This document shows, piece by piece, positions 16,569 through 23,835 of a stretch of DNA of 37,370 nt. Positions within the stretch are counted from its first letter, which is position 1; every line of letters begins with the position of its first letter. The stretch is from Candidatus Delongbacteria bacterium (lineage in GTDB: Bacteria; UBA4055). Location: NCBI GenBank assembly GCA_007124045.1, contig SLFX01000002.1, forward strand, positions 1 to 37,370, written 5' to 3'. Under the pieces are notes generated by a model that saw nothing but the letters and a program-made list of their open reading frames with translations, ran no database searches and was not told the DNA's origin. A program made the translations under genes and the position numbers.

Positions 16569-17486
16569 ATGAGTCATAAGCCGCTTCATTATGTTGAATA
16601 TTTTTTCATGCTGGTATTCCAGTTGATTATCAGATTACTGCCTCTCAGAGTTGTAGTTTACGGCGCATCGTATTTTGCAGGTTTCTTAACATTTTTTTTA
16701 AAATTCAGATATGATGTCGCTGTAAAAAACCTTTCTTCTGCTTTTCCGGAAATGAGCGGTTCGGCAAAAAAAAATATCATCATTCAAAGTTATAAAAATA
16801 TCCTCATCTACTCATTTGAAAGTTACAAGTACATGTACATAAGTGCAGATGAAAAGAAAAAAAATCTTCGAATTGATGCAGATTCAGACGAGCTTCTGTC
16901 AGCAATAAAAGAAAAAGGAAAGGGATGCGTTGTCGTCGGAGGTCATTACGGTTTCTTTGAAGCCGGCGGTCATTATGGTGTTTCAAGAGGTCTGAAATGT
17001 GCCTATGTAGTCGCTAATCAAAAAAATAAACTTACAGAAAAGTTGATAGACATACCGAGGGAAAGATCCGGACTTACTGTCATTCACAGAAAAAACATGA
17101 TGAAACTTTTCAGATCTTTAAAACAAAACTATTTTGTCGCCCTTTTATCTGATCAGAACGCTGGAAGAAAACATGGTGTCTTTGTTGAATTTTTCGGAAA
17201 ACAGGCCTCAACTCATAAAAACCCTGCGGTTATTTCACTTAAGTATAATATCCCTATGATAATCGTGAACACTGTCAGAAGGAAAGATGATTTGACTAAA
17301 CACGATCTCTCATTTAAGAAAATACCATTTGATGATATTATCTCCGAAAATACTGATTTTGAAAGCAAGGTAATAAAACTGGTTCAGAGGTATACCAGAG
17401 TCCTTGAGGATCAGATCAGGACCGACCCCACACATTACTGGTGGATACACAAACGCTTTAAGACACAACCTAAAAGATCAAAATAA
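16569..17486 (+). CDS. LpxL/HtrB-like lipid A (Kdo2-lipid IVA) acyltransferase
   Basis: This 305-residue membrane-associated protein is of the lysophospholipid acyltransferase superfamily, HtrB/LpxL branch. An N-terminal membrane segment spans about residues 12-45. The catalytic HX4E motif is H126-E131 in GGHYGFFEAGG. LLSDQNAGRKHGVFVEFFG follows, and the C-terminus YWWIHKRFKTQP is the family hallmark. It should add a secondary acyl chain to lipid A precursor at the inner membrane, arguing for an LPS-bearing outer membrane. CGGGGAG precedes the ATG. A strong terminator follows. No other lpx gene is nearby. Confidence 0.88.
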   Translation: MSHKPLHYVEYFFMLVFQLIIRLLPLRVVVYGASYFAGFLTFFLKFRYDVAVKNLSSAFPEMSGSAKKNIIIQSYKNILIYSFESYKYMYISADEKKKNLRIDADSDELLSAIKEKGKGCVVVGGHYGFFEAGGHYGVSRGLKCAYVVANQKNKLTEKLIDIPRERSGLTVIHRKNMMKLFRSLKQNYFVALLSDQNAGRKHGVFVEFFGKQASTHKNPAVISLKYNIPMIIVNTVRRKDDLTKHDLSFKKIPFDDIISENTDFESKVIKLVQRYTRVLEDQIRTDPTHYWWIHKRFKTQPKRSK

Positions 17487-17514
17487 AAAAGCTTCAGTGC
17501 TGAAGCTTTTTTAT
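17485..17514. terminator. Bidirectional rho-independent terminator between acyltransferase and rpmB
   Basis: A 13-bp stem (17485-17497 with 17500-17512; AAAAAAGCTTCAG paired with its complement) and a 2-nt loop gives T-runs on both strands. It serves the acyltransferase gene (plus) and rpmB (minus), which converge here. Confidence 0.85.
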
Positions 17515-17533
17515 CATATTAAATTCCCGACAA

Positions 17534-17761
17534 TCAAACAGAAATTGTTTTTCCTGCTTTAATGCATGAAGTGCAGGCTTTGATCTTCATGCTTTCATTG
17601 TCTTTCTTTATCCTTACAGGCTGAAGATTAGGAAGGAACACTCTTTTCGATCTTCCTGTTACATTCAGGCCTATTCCGCCTTTTTTCTTGGCCATTCCTC
17701 TTCTGCAGTATGATCCGCCGAAAACCGGACCCTTTCCGCAAATTTCGCATACTCTGGACAT
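17534..17761 (-). CDS. rpmB: Large ribosomal subunit protein bL28, zinc-binding form
   Basis: The protein has 75 residues. Residues CEIC (5-8) and CTSC near the C-terminus make the four-cysteine zinc site of C+ bL28. RVFLPNLQPVRI and ACTSCIKAGK are standard. Between them the common GNNVSHANNKTKRRF segment is replaced by a longer, very basic stretch (GGSYCRRGMAKKKGGIGLN, then VTGRSKR), about 12 residues longer than the usual 60-64-residue form. AAAGAGG precedes the ATG. It is a single-gene unit with its own promoter and the shared terminator. Confidence 0.93.
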   Translation of the reverse strand: MSRVCEICGKGPVFGGSYCRRGMAKKKGGIGLNVTGRSKRVFLPNLQPVRIKKDNESMKIKACTSCIKAGKTISV

Positions 17762-17815
17762 TTTAACCTCTTTATTTCAATTAATAATCAAAACCAAACT
17801 CAGTCGAGACCCGGA

Positions 17816-17844
17816 AATATAATATTACCCAAAAGTTTATGCAA
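17816..17844 (-). promoter_or_regulatory. Sigma-70 type promoter for rpmB
   Basis: On the minus strand TTGCAT (17844-17839), a 17-bp spacer and TATATT (17821-17816) lie about 55 nt upstream of the rpmB ATG. The leader would be about 47 nt. Confidence 0.6.
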
Positions 17845-17864
17845 TAAAAAAAATAAAATATAAA

Positions 17865-17893
17865 TTGACATTTATACATTAAAAATATAGTAT
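17865..17893 (+). promoter_or_regulatory. Sigma-70 type promoter for the CoA-disulfide reductase fusion
   Basis: TTGACA (17865-17870), a 17-bp spacer and TAGTAT (17888-17893) stand 25 nt before the TTG start. ACGGAGAAG lies between as Shine-Dalgarno. It is divergent from the rpmB promoter. The surrounding 100 bp is markedly AT-rich, unlike the GC-rich gene that follows. Confidence 0.6.
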
Positions 17894-17918
17894 TCAGCAA
17901 AAATTAACGGAGAAGCAA

Positions 17919-20411
17919 TTGAAAGTAATTATTGTAGGGGGTGTCGCGGGAGGTGCTTCTGCTGCCGCGCGCCTGAGAAGACTTGACGAACACGCACAGA
18001 TCGTGATATACGAAAAAGGGGATTATATTTCCTACGCCAATTGCGGCCTTCCTTATTATATAGGAGAAGTGATCACCGAACGGGACAAACTTCTTCTGAA
18101 CACTCCTGATTCTTTCGGAAAGGCTATAAACGCTGAGATAAAGACAGGGCATGAGGTGATATCTCTCGACGCATCAAAAAAGGCCGTGAAGGTAAAAACC
18201 GCTTCAGGAAAGATTTTTGAAGACAGTTACGACAAGCTGATACTCTGCCCGGGTTCAGTGCCGGTACAACTGCCCGTCGAAGGTACCGAACTCGACAATG
18301 TCTTCACTCTCTGGACCATCCCGGACACAGACAGGATCAAAACTTTCGTTGACGAAAAGAAACCTGCTTCGGCAGTCGTGGTGGGCGGAGGCTTTATAGG
18401 GCTTGAAATGGTCGAGAACCTCGTTCACCGCAGGATCGCCGTCTCGCTTGTCGAGCTTGCTGATCAGGTGATGAGCCCCTTCGATTTTGAAATGGCCCAG
18501 GCCGTTCACAAAGAACTTGCCGGCAACGGGATAGACCTGTTTCTCGGCAACGGTGTAAAAAAGATAGAAAACGACGGCAGCAGGACCAGACTTGTTCTTT
18601 CAGACGGCACAACCATACTGACCGATCTTGTTATATTGAGCCCCGGAGTAATGCCGCGGACCGGATTTCTGAAAGATTCGGGCATAAAACTTAACTCCAG
18701 AGGCGGCATAGTTGTTGACGAAAGGATGAAAACATCCTTCGAAGATGTTTATGCGGCAGGCGACGCTGTGGAAATAGAGGGTTTTCTGACAAAAGAGCCA
18801 GAAATGATCCCTCTTGCAGGTCCGGCCAATAAACAGGGAAGAATAGCCGCCGGCAATATCTGCGGCGTTGACTCAACCTACCGGGGCACCCAGGGTACGG
18901 CTATCGCGAAGATCTTCGATCTTACCGCCGCTTCTACCGGGTTGAACGAAAAACGGCTCAAGGAGCGCGGCAAAGTCCCCGGAGCGGACTACGAGACAGC
19001 CGTCATCCACCCCAAGTCGCATGCCTCCTATTATCCCGGCGCGATGCCCATGACAATAAAACTGATATTCTCGCTGCCGGAAACAAAGATCCTCGGAGCC
19101 CAGATATACGGCTACGACGGGGTGGACAAGAGGACCGATGTTATCGCCTCGGCGATAAGACTCGGTGCGACCGCTGACGACCTTGCCGAACTCGAGCTCG
19201 CCTACGCTCCTCCTTATTCTTCGGCTAAAGATCCCGTAAATATGGCAGGCTTTGTGGCCTCGAACATCGCTAACGGCAAGGTCAGAACGGTCTCATGGGA
19301 CAGGATAGCAGGGATCGAAGATCCGGTCTTTCTTGATGTCAGGGAGCAGATCGAATTCGATTCAGGCTCCATAGACGGCGCAGTACTGATACCTCTCGGC
19401 GAACTGAGGAGCAGGTTATCCGAACTTGACCCGGACAGGAAATACATCGTTTTCTGCGCGATCGGATTGAGGGGGTATCTCGCCTGCCGGATTCTCTCTA
19501 TGAACGGTTTTAAGAATCTCTGGAACCTGAACGGCGGGATTACTGTCTATAAGAACGCTTTATGGAAATACGAAAGGCAGGAAAACGACCCGCCTGCAGA
19601 AACAAAAAATTCTGACGGAGCTGATGATATGGCCACTATTTTGAACGATATGCATAAAGGGGAAGTACTCAGACTTGACGCCTGCGGGCTTTCCTGCCCC
19701 GGACCGGTACAGGCGGTCTTTACAAAAGTCGGCTCTATGAACGAGGGCGATGTAGTTGAAGTAATTGCCACAGATCCCGGTTTTAAGACCGATATCGCCT
19801 CCTGGTGCAGAAGGACGGGTAACACCCTTCTTGATGTAAGATCGGAAAACAAGATCATCACGGCGAGGATCAGAAAGGGTTCCCTCGAAGCCAAGATCGG
19901 CAGCCTTTCAGCCGCCGGAACCGCCCTTCAACAGCCGCGCGGCAACGACAAGACCATCATCGTTTTTTCCGGCGATCTAGACAAAGCAATAGCGTCTTTC
20001 ATCATAGCCGGCGGAGCTGCGGCGATGGGCAGGAAAGTTACAATGTTCTTCACTTTCTGGGGGCTTAATGTTTTGAGAAAAGAGGAAAAACAGAGCGTGA
20101 AGAAGGACTTTGTAAGCAGAATGTTCGGCATGATGATGCCGAGAGGAGCGAAAAAACTCGGTCTTTCGAAGATGAACATGCTCGGCGCAGGACCGGTCAT
20201 GATAAAGGGGTTAATGAAAAAGCACAATGTTCCGCTTCTGGAAGATCAGATAAGATCGGCGGTCTCGGCCGGTGTGAACATTATAGCGTGCAGGATGAGC
20301 ATGGACCTGATGGGCATAACGGAGTCGGAACTTGTTGAGGGCGTCAGCTTCGGCGGCGTCGCGGCTTACCTGGATGCGGCTGAGGACTCTGATATGAATC
20401 TTTTTATCTGA
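17919..20411 (+). CDS. Four-domain fusion: CoA-disulfide reductase, rhodanese, TusA, DsrE-like
   Basis: The protein has 830 residues with a TTG start supported by GGAGAAG. Domain 1 (1-450) is an FAD/NAD(P)-dependent CoA-disulfide (or CoA-persulfide) reductase: Rossmann GGVAGGASAAARLRR at 7-21, redox cysteine C42 in SYANCGLPYY, second nucleotide motif VVVGGGFIGLEM, and YAAGDAVE. Domain 2 (about 460-550) is a rhodanese with active cysteine C513 in FCAIGLRGY. Domain 3 (about 585-655) is TusA with C589 and C593 in ACGLSCPGP. Domain 4 (670-830) is a DsrE/DsrF/DrsH-like domain. Such fusions handle persulfide sulfur, reducing CoA persulfide or polysulfide and relaying sulfane sulfur. The gene is much richer in G+C than its neighbours (one 60-base line at 18,961 is 67 %), suggesting acquisition. 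It overlaps the convergent glycosyltransferase gene by 8 nt. Confidence 0.92.
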   Translation: MKVIIVGGVAGGASAAARLRRLDEHAQIVIYEKGDYISYANCGLPYYIGEVITERDKLLLNTPDSFGKAINAEIKTGHEVISLDASKKAVKVKTASGKIFEDSYDKLILCPGSVPVQLPVEGTELDNVFTLWTIPDTDRIKTFVDEKKPASAVVVGGGFIGLEMVENLVHRRIAVSLVELADQVMSPFDFEMAQAVHKELAGNGIDLFLGNGVKKIENDGSRTRLVLSDGTTILTDLVILSPGVMPRTGFLKDSGIKLNSRGGIVVDERMKTSFEDVYAAGDAVEIEGFLTKEPEMIPLAGPANKQGRIAAGNICGVDSTYRGTQGTAIAKIFDLTAASTGLNEKRLKERGKVPGADYETAVIHPKSHASYYPGAMPMTIKLIFSLPETKILGAQIYGYDGVDKRTDVIASAIRLGATADDLAELELAYAPPYSSAKDPVNMAGFVASNIANGKVRTVSWDRIAGIEDPVFLDVREQIEFDSGSIDGAVLIPLGELRSRLSELDPDRKYIVFCAIGLRGYLACRILSMNGFKNLWNLNGGITVYKNALWKYERQENDPPAETKNSDGADDMATILNDMHKGEVLRLDACGLSCPGPVQAVFTKVGSMNEGDVVEVIATDPGFKTDIASWCRRTGNTLLDVRSENKIITARIRKGSLEAKIGSLSAAGTALQQPRGNDKTIIVFSGDLDKAIASFIIAGGAAAMGRKVTMFFTFWGLNVLRKEEKQSVKKDFVSRMFGMMMPRGAKKLGLSKMNMLGAGPVMIKGLMKKHNVPLLEDQIRSAVSAGVNIIACRMSMDLMGITESELVEGVSFGGVAAYLDAAEDSDMNLFI

Positions 20412-21258
20412 GGCTCCTGTAAATAGCTGCTTTAAACAGATAGCTGTAGTTTAGATATCCTAAAAACCCCCGGGATCTTTTTGCTTTCAGCTTTTCAGAC
20501 CATACAAATAAAGGATTGAATATAACGGCTCCAATAAAAGAGTTTAAAAGGCTGTAGTGAATTTTCTTTTTAAACTGAGGATGTTTGTTGATCAGGTACT
20601 TTAGGTTGTTTCCCGATTTTTCAATCTGCTCGATCCATTCGTCCACATTTTTGTCGTGATAATGCTTTAAGCCTTCGGTTTTAAGAAAAGAAATCTTACC
20701 CTGATTTGATTCTATTCGCAGTCCCAGTTCAGGATCTTCCCAGCCGTAACTGCAAAATTCTTCATCAAATTTTCCAATACGATCAAAGAAATCCTTTTTT
20801 ATGCTGCAGAAGGCTGTTGTAAAGTAGTTACTTCTGAATTTGCTTCTGAATTTTTTTTTGTTAGCTCCCCGTGTATTCAAAAATTCGTTCAGAAATGAAT
20901 ATTGGCCGTCGCTTCTGACATTTGTTACATTGCTGAAGACAGCATCATATCCTTTTTTGTATTCATTAATGTATGCGTCAAATATATTTTCATTAACCTC
21001 GATATCGTCATCAATAAAAAATAGAATAGGAAAATTTGCGGCAGCCGCTCCCGCATTTCTGGATTTAGCTCTTCCGAGATTCTTTGTGTTTTTTAAAATA
21101 ATAACTCTTTCATCATAAAATTCTGGTATTTCGGATCCCGGACTGTCATTTACTACAATAATTTCAATAACTTCTTTTATATCCAGACTGAGAATTGATC
21201 CGATTGTTCTTTTAAGGGCATCTGGTCTGTTATATGTCGGAATTACTATCGAGAACAC
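20404..21258 (-). CDS. Family 2 glycosyltransferase
   Basis: The protein has 284 residues, with a GTG start preceded by GGAAAG. The GT-A fold begins FSIVIPTYNRPDALKRTI; the metal-binding DDD is at 83-85 in FFIDDDIEV. An acceptor-side ED motif sits in YGWEDPELGLRI, typical of chondroitin- and rhamnosyl-transferase-like GT2 enzymes. No membrane helix is obvious apart from a short hydrophobic stretch near residue 245. It probably adds a sugar to a surface glycan. It overlaps the upstream membrane protein gene by 29 nt, so the two are cotranscribed. Confidence 0.87.
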   Translation of the reverse strand: MFSIVIPTYNRPDALKRTIGSILSLDIKEVIEIIVVNDSPGSEIPEFYDERVIILKNTKNLGRAKSRNAGAAAANFPILFFIDDDIEVNENIFDAYINEYKKGYDAVFSNVTNVRSDGQYSFLNEFLNTRGANKKKFRSKFRSNYFTTAFCSIKKDFFDRIGKFDEEFCSYGWEDPELGLRIESNQGKISFLKTEGLKHYHDKNVDEWIEQIEKSGNNLKYLINKHPQFKKKIHYSLLNSFIGAVIFNPLFVWSEKLKAKRSRGFLGYLNYSYLFKAAIYRSLR

Positions 21259-22366
21259 CTGTTCTTTCCTTTTTCAGCTTGTAGAAATATGCCGTGACGA
21301 AAGTCATGGTAAAAAAAGACAGTATGACTTTCCAGTCTCTGTTGGGGAGTGTAAATCTGAATATGAGATGATTGGGGATACTTAGAATACAGGCGGTGAA
21401 CAGGATGATTTTTTGATCTGTTCTTTTGAATGATATCTTTTCGAATATCTGACCGAGAAGAAGAAAAAATACAGGGAAAACGGGGACTATGAGTCTTTGG
21501 GTGTCACCTGCAAGGAAAGAGCTCAGTACATATATTACGACGAATAGAAGAAAGTGCGTATTGTATTTTAAAAAGTTTATGGTAGTTTTGAAGAATACCA
21601 AAGGTATAAGTGTTAAAGGTATGAAGGTGTCGATCATTCTGTAGTATGTCACCGGATCAAGAATTTTATTGGAATCGTTAAATCTCACTTTGCCCAGAGA
21701 ATAAGCAAGGCCGGAATCAGCGCCTGATTCAGTTACTATGAGAAATCTTAACGCGACGAACATTATAACTGCCGGCAAAACGGACATGATCATCCTAATT
21801 CCTTTTTGCATGTCTTTGAGCATTATAAGGTAGTAGAAAAGTGCAGGGGGGACTAAAAAAAGCACAGTTTCCCTGTTCATAACCCCGACAGTCAGCAAAA
21901 TGGACATTATAATAAAATCATTTTTTTTAAGAGCCAGAAAGAATAGAGGTATGATTGCATGGGTCAGAAGGTCGTGGACATCATAAAAATACCATGCTGG
22001 AAAACCGAAAGTATGCCTTCCGGCAATAAAAAGTATTGAAAGGTACAATGAAGTATCATCCTTCAACCCGTATGCTCTTAAAAAAATAAACAGGATGAGT
22101 GGAACGGACAGGGACATTACTATTGTCATAATATGGAAGCCGGTATCTATGCTGAAAGGCATCAGGCCTGCCATGTAAGGAAGAAGTATCCTGTATCCGA
22201 AATTTCTGGAAACAGTTGTATCAAAACCGGGTGAGGCGATTGCCATCTGTCTGTAATTCTGTATATCCGGTATCTCGTTAAAAGGTGCGTTTTCAATATC
22301 AATTTTTCCGTAAAAAAACATCATCGAAGCAGAGATAACGATCAAAATCAGATAAGGATTTTTCAT
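21230..22366 (-). CDS. Polytopic membrane protein, possible GT-C type glycosyltransferase
   Basis: The protein has 378 residues with about nine or ten hydrophobic segments. It is not a family I can name with certainty. Features such as RNFGYRILLPYMAGLMP near residue 55 and MNRETVLFLVPPALFYY in the middle recall integral-membrane glycosyltransferases of the GT-C fold, which use polyprenyl-linked sugars. No clear DxD or DE catalytic loop stands out, though the first outward loop carries several acidic residues (KIDIENAPFNEIPD). It pairs with the GT2 gene downstream. There is no Shine-Dalgarno before the ATG, but a TATATTTG -10 box lies 7 nt upstream, so the mRNA may be leaderless. Confidence 0.6.
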   Translation of the reverse strand: MKNPYLILIVISASMMFFYGKIDIENAPFNEIPDIQNYRQMAIASPGFDTTVSRNFGYRILLPYMAGLMPFSIDTGFHIMTIVMSLSVPLILFIFLRAYGLKDDTSLYLSILFIAGRHTFGFPAWYFYDVHDLLTHAIIPLFFLALKKNDFIIMSILLTVGVMNRETVLFLVPPALFYYLIMLKDMQKGIRMIMSVLPAVIMFVALRFLIVTESGADSGLAYSLGKVRFNDSNKILDPVTYYRMIDTFIPLTLIPLVFFKTTINFLKYNTHFLLFVVIYVLSSFLAGDTQRLIVPVFPVFFLLLGQIFEKISFKRTDQKIILFTACILSIPNHLIFRFTLPNRDWKVILSFFTMTFVTAYFYKLKKERTGVLDSNSDI

Positions 22367-22373
22367 GACGACA

Positions 22374-22379
22374 AATATA
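22374..22379 (-). promoter_or_regulatory. Candidate -10 box giving a leaderless mRNA for the membrane protein gene
   Basis: The minus strand reads TATATT followed by TGTCGTC and then ATG, placing the expected start point at or next to the A of the start codon (22366). The -35 region is AT-rich without a clear TTGACA, so support is moderate. Confidence 0.35.
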
Positions 22380-22426
22380 AGCTAATGAATAAATAATAAA
22401 AATAAAAATTTTAAGAATAAAATTCT

Positions 22427-22454
22427 TTCAAAGTTAACAGGCAGGCCTTATATT
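22427..22454 (+). promoter_or_regulatory. Candidate promoter for hisS
   Basis: TTCAAA (22427-22432), a 16-bp spacer and TATATT (22449-22454) stand 30 nt before the hisS ATG, with GGGGAG as the Shine-Dalgarno. The -35 is weak. Confidence 0.4.
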
Positions 22455-22484
22455 TACCTGCAGTAATAAACCCCGGGGAGAATT

Positions 22485-23723
22485 ATGAAGATAAACACGA
22501 ATCCGGTCAGAGGTATGAAGGATTTTTTGCCGGACGAAGCAGAACTCAGAGAGAAGGTCAGAAGAACCATAATTGATACATACACATCATTCGGATACAG
22601 AAAGATAGAAACACCGGTGCTTGAACATCTTGAGCTTTTGACGGGCGGGGACGGCGGCGAGAACGAAAAACTTATCTTCAAGGTACTCAAAAGAGGCGAA
22701 AAGCTTGATATTTCCAATGCGAAGGAAGAGAACGATCTTGCAGATTCAGGACTCAGGTTTGATCTGACAGTGCCGCTTACGAGGATATATGCCAACAATC
22801 AGGGAAATATCCCTCTTCCGTTCAAGGTCATCCAGACTGATAATGTATTCAGGGCGGAACGACCGCAAAAGGGTCGTTACAGGCAGTTCATGCAGTGCGA
22901 TATTGACATAATCGGCGAGAAAGATATTATTGCCGAGATAGATCTGCTCATGGCATCCTCGCAAGCACTTCTCAATATCGGATTCGAAGATTTCACTATT
23001 AAGATCAACGATAGAAAAGTTTTACATGACTTGGCGAATAAATGGCAATTTGAAGAATATAATCATGATCAAGTATTTATATCATTAGATAAACTTGACA
23101 AAATAGGTATCGATGGTTTAAGGAAAGAGATGGAACTAAAGCAATTTCCTCAAGACGCAATAGAAGCTATGATAGCTGAAATACCATTCTTAGAAAGAGA
23201 AAATACAAGTTTTCTAACAGATGAAATGTTACATGTTATGGATGCACTCAGTCAATTTTCAGGAGGAAAATTTAAAATCGAATTCGATCCGACCCTCGTT
23301 CGCGGAATGGGATACTACACAGGAATGATCTACGAGATAAAAATAGAAGGATATCCGGGCTCGGTCGGCGGTGGCGGCAGGTACGATAAAATGATCGGTA
23401 AGCGAACCGGTAAGGATGTCCCCGCATGCGGTTTCTCGATCGGCTTCGAGCGGATCGTTGACATAATGCTTGGACAGGCGCAGGAAAAGCAGAAACAGGA
23501 AAAACTCGCGATAATTTTCGATCCCGAAAAAGATGATGCTAAGGTTGCATATCTAAGAGTAAGGGAACTTGAAGAAGAGAAATATAGCGTAATATCAGTT
23601 TTCAAAAAAGAAAAGAAGTATGGACGGCAGCTTAAAAAACTGTTTGAAATGGGATTTACTCACTACGGGGAGTTCTTTGAACACAATCTTTACAACATAA
23701 TGCCGCTGGAATTGAAGGACTAA
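22485..23723 (+). CDS. hisS: Histidyl-tRNA synthetase
   Basis: This 412-residue class II synthetase charges tRNA-His. Motif 1 covers FLPDEAELREKVRRTIIDTYTSFGYRKIETP, motif 2 is FRAERPQKGRYRQFMQCDIDIIG, the HisA block is LVRGMGYYTGMIYEI, and motif 3 is ACGFSIGFERI. All three motifs are intact and the length is near normal. The C-terminal anticodon domain (from about 340) is divergent, ending in LYNIMPLELKD rather than the usual VTLKDL-like end. Base composition is mosaic: about 52-55 % G+C in the catalytic ends but a 23 % G+C stretch around 23,041-23,100 within the insertion domain (residues about 181-265). The reading frame is intact throughout. Confidence 0.95.
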   Translation: MKINTNPVRGMKDFLPDEAELREKVRRTIIDTYTSFGYRKIETPVLEHLELLTGGDGGENEKLIFKVLKRGEKLDISNAKEENDLADSGLRFDLTVPLTRIYANNQGNIPLPFKVIQTDNVFRAERPQKGRYRQFMQCDIDIIGEKDIIAEIDLLMASSQALLNIGFEDFTIKINDRKVLHDLANKWQFEEYNHDQVFISLDKLDKIGIDGLRKEMELKQFPQDAIEAMIAEIPFLERENTSFLTDEMLHVMDALSQFSGGKFKIEFDPTLVRGMGYYTGMIYEIKIEGYPGSVGGGGRYDKMIGKRTGKDVPACGFSIGFERIVDIMLGQAQEKQKQEKLAIIFDPEKDDAKVAYLRVRELEEEKYSVISVFKKEKKYGRQLKKLFEMGFTHYGEFFEHNLYNIMPLELKD

Positions 23724-23799
23724 TTGACAAATTCCTTAGAAAACTGCTGTGTATTCGTACAAAAGTTGTATTAAGTATGACCACAAATCAAAATAATAC

Positions 23800-23829
23800 T
23801 TGACAACCATGCAAATTGAAAGTTATATT
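23800..23829 (+). promoter_or_regulatory. Promoter giving a probably leaderless DUF4143 ATPase mRNA
   Basis: TTGACA (23800-23805), an 18-bp spacer and TATATT (23824-23829) are followed by GCAGT-containing sequence and then ATG at 23836. The expected start point coincides with that ATG. No Shine-Dalgarno is visible before any candidate start. Confidence 0.55.
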
Positions 23830-23835
23830 TGCAGT

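Noticed and set aside
22413-22427. Inverted repeat AAGAAT-AAA-ATTCTT before hisS as an operator or terminator
   Set aside because: The 6-bp AT-rich stem in a 75 % A+T region is expected by chance, and it has no T-run in a useful place.
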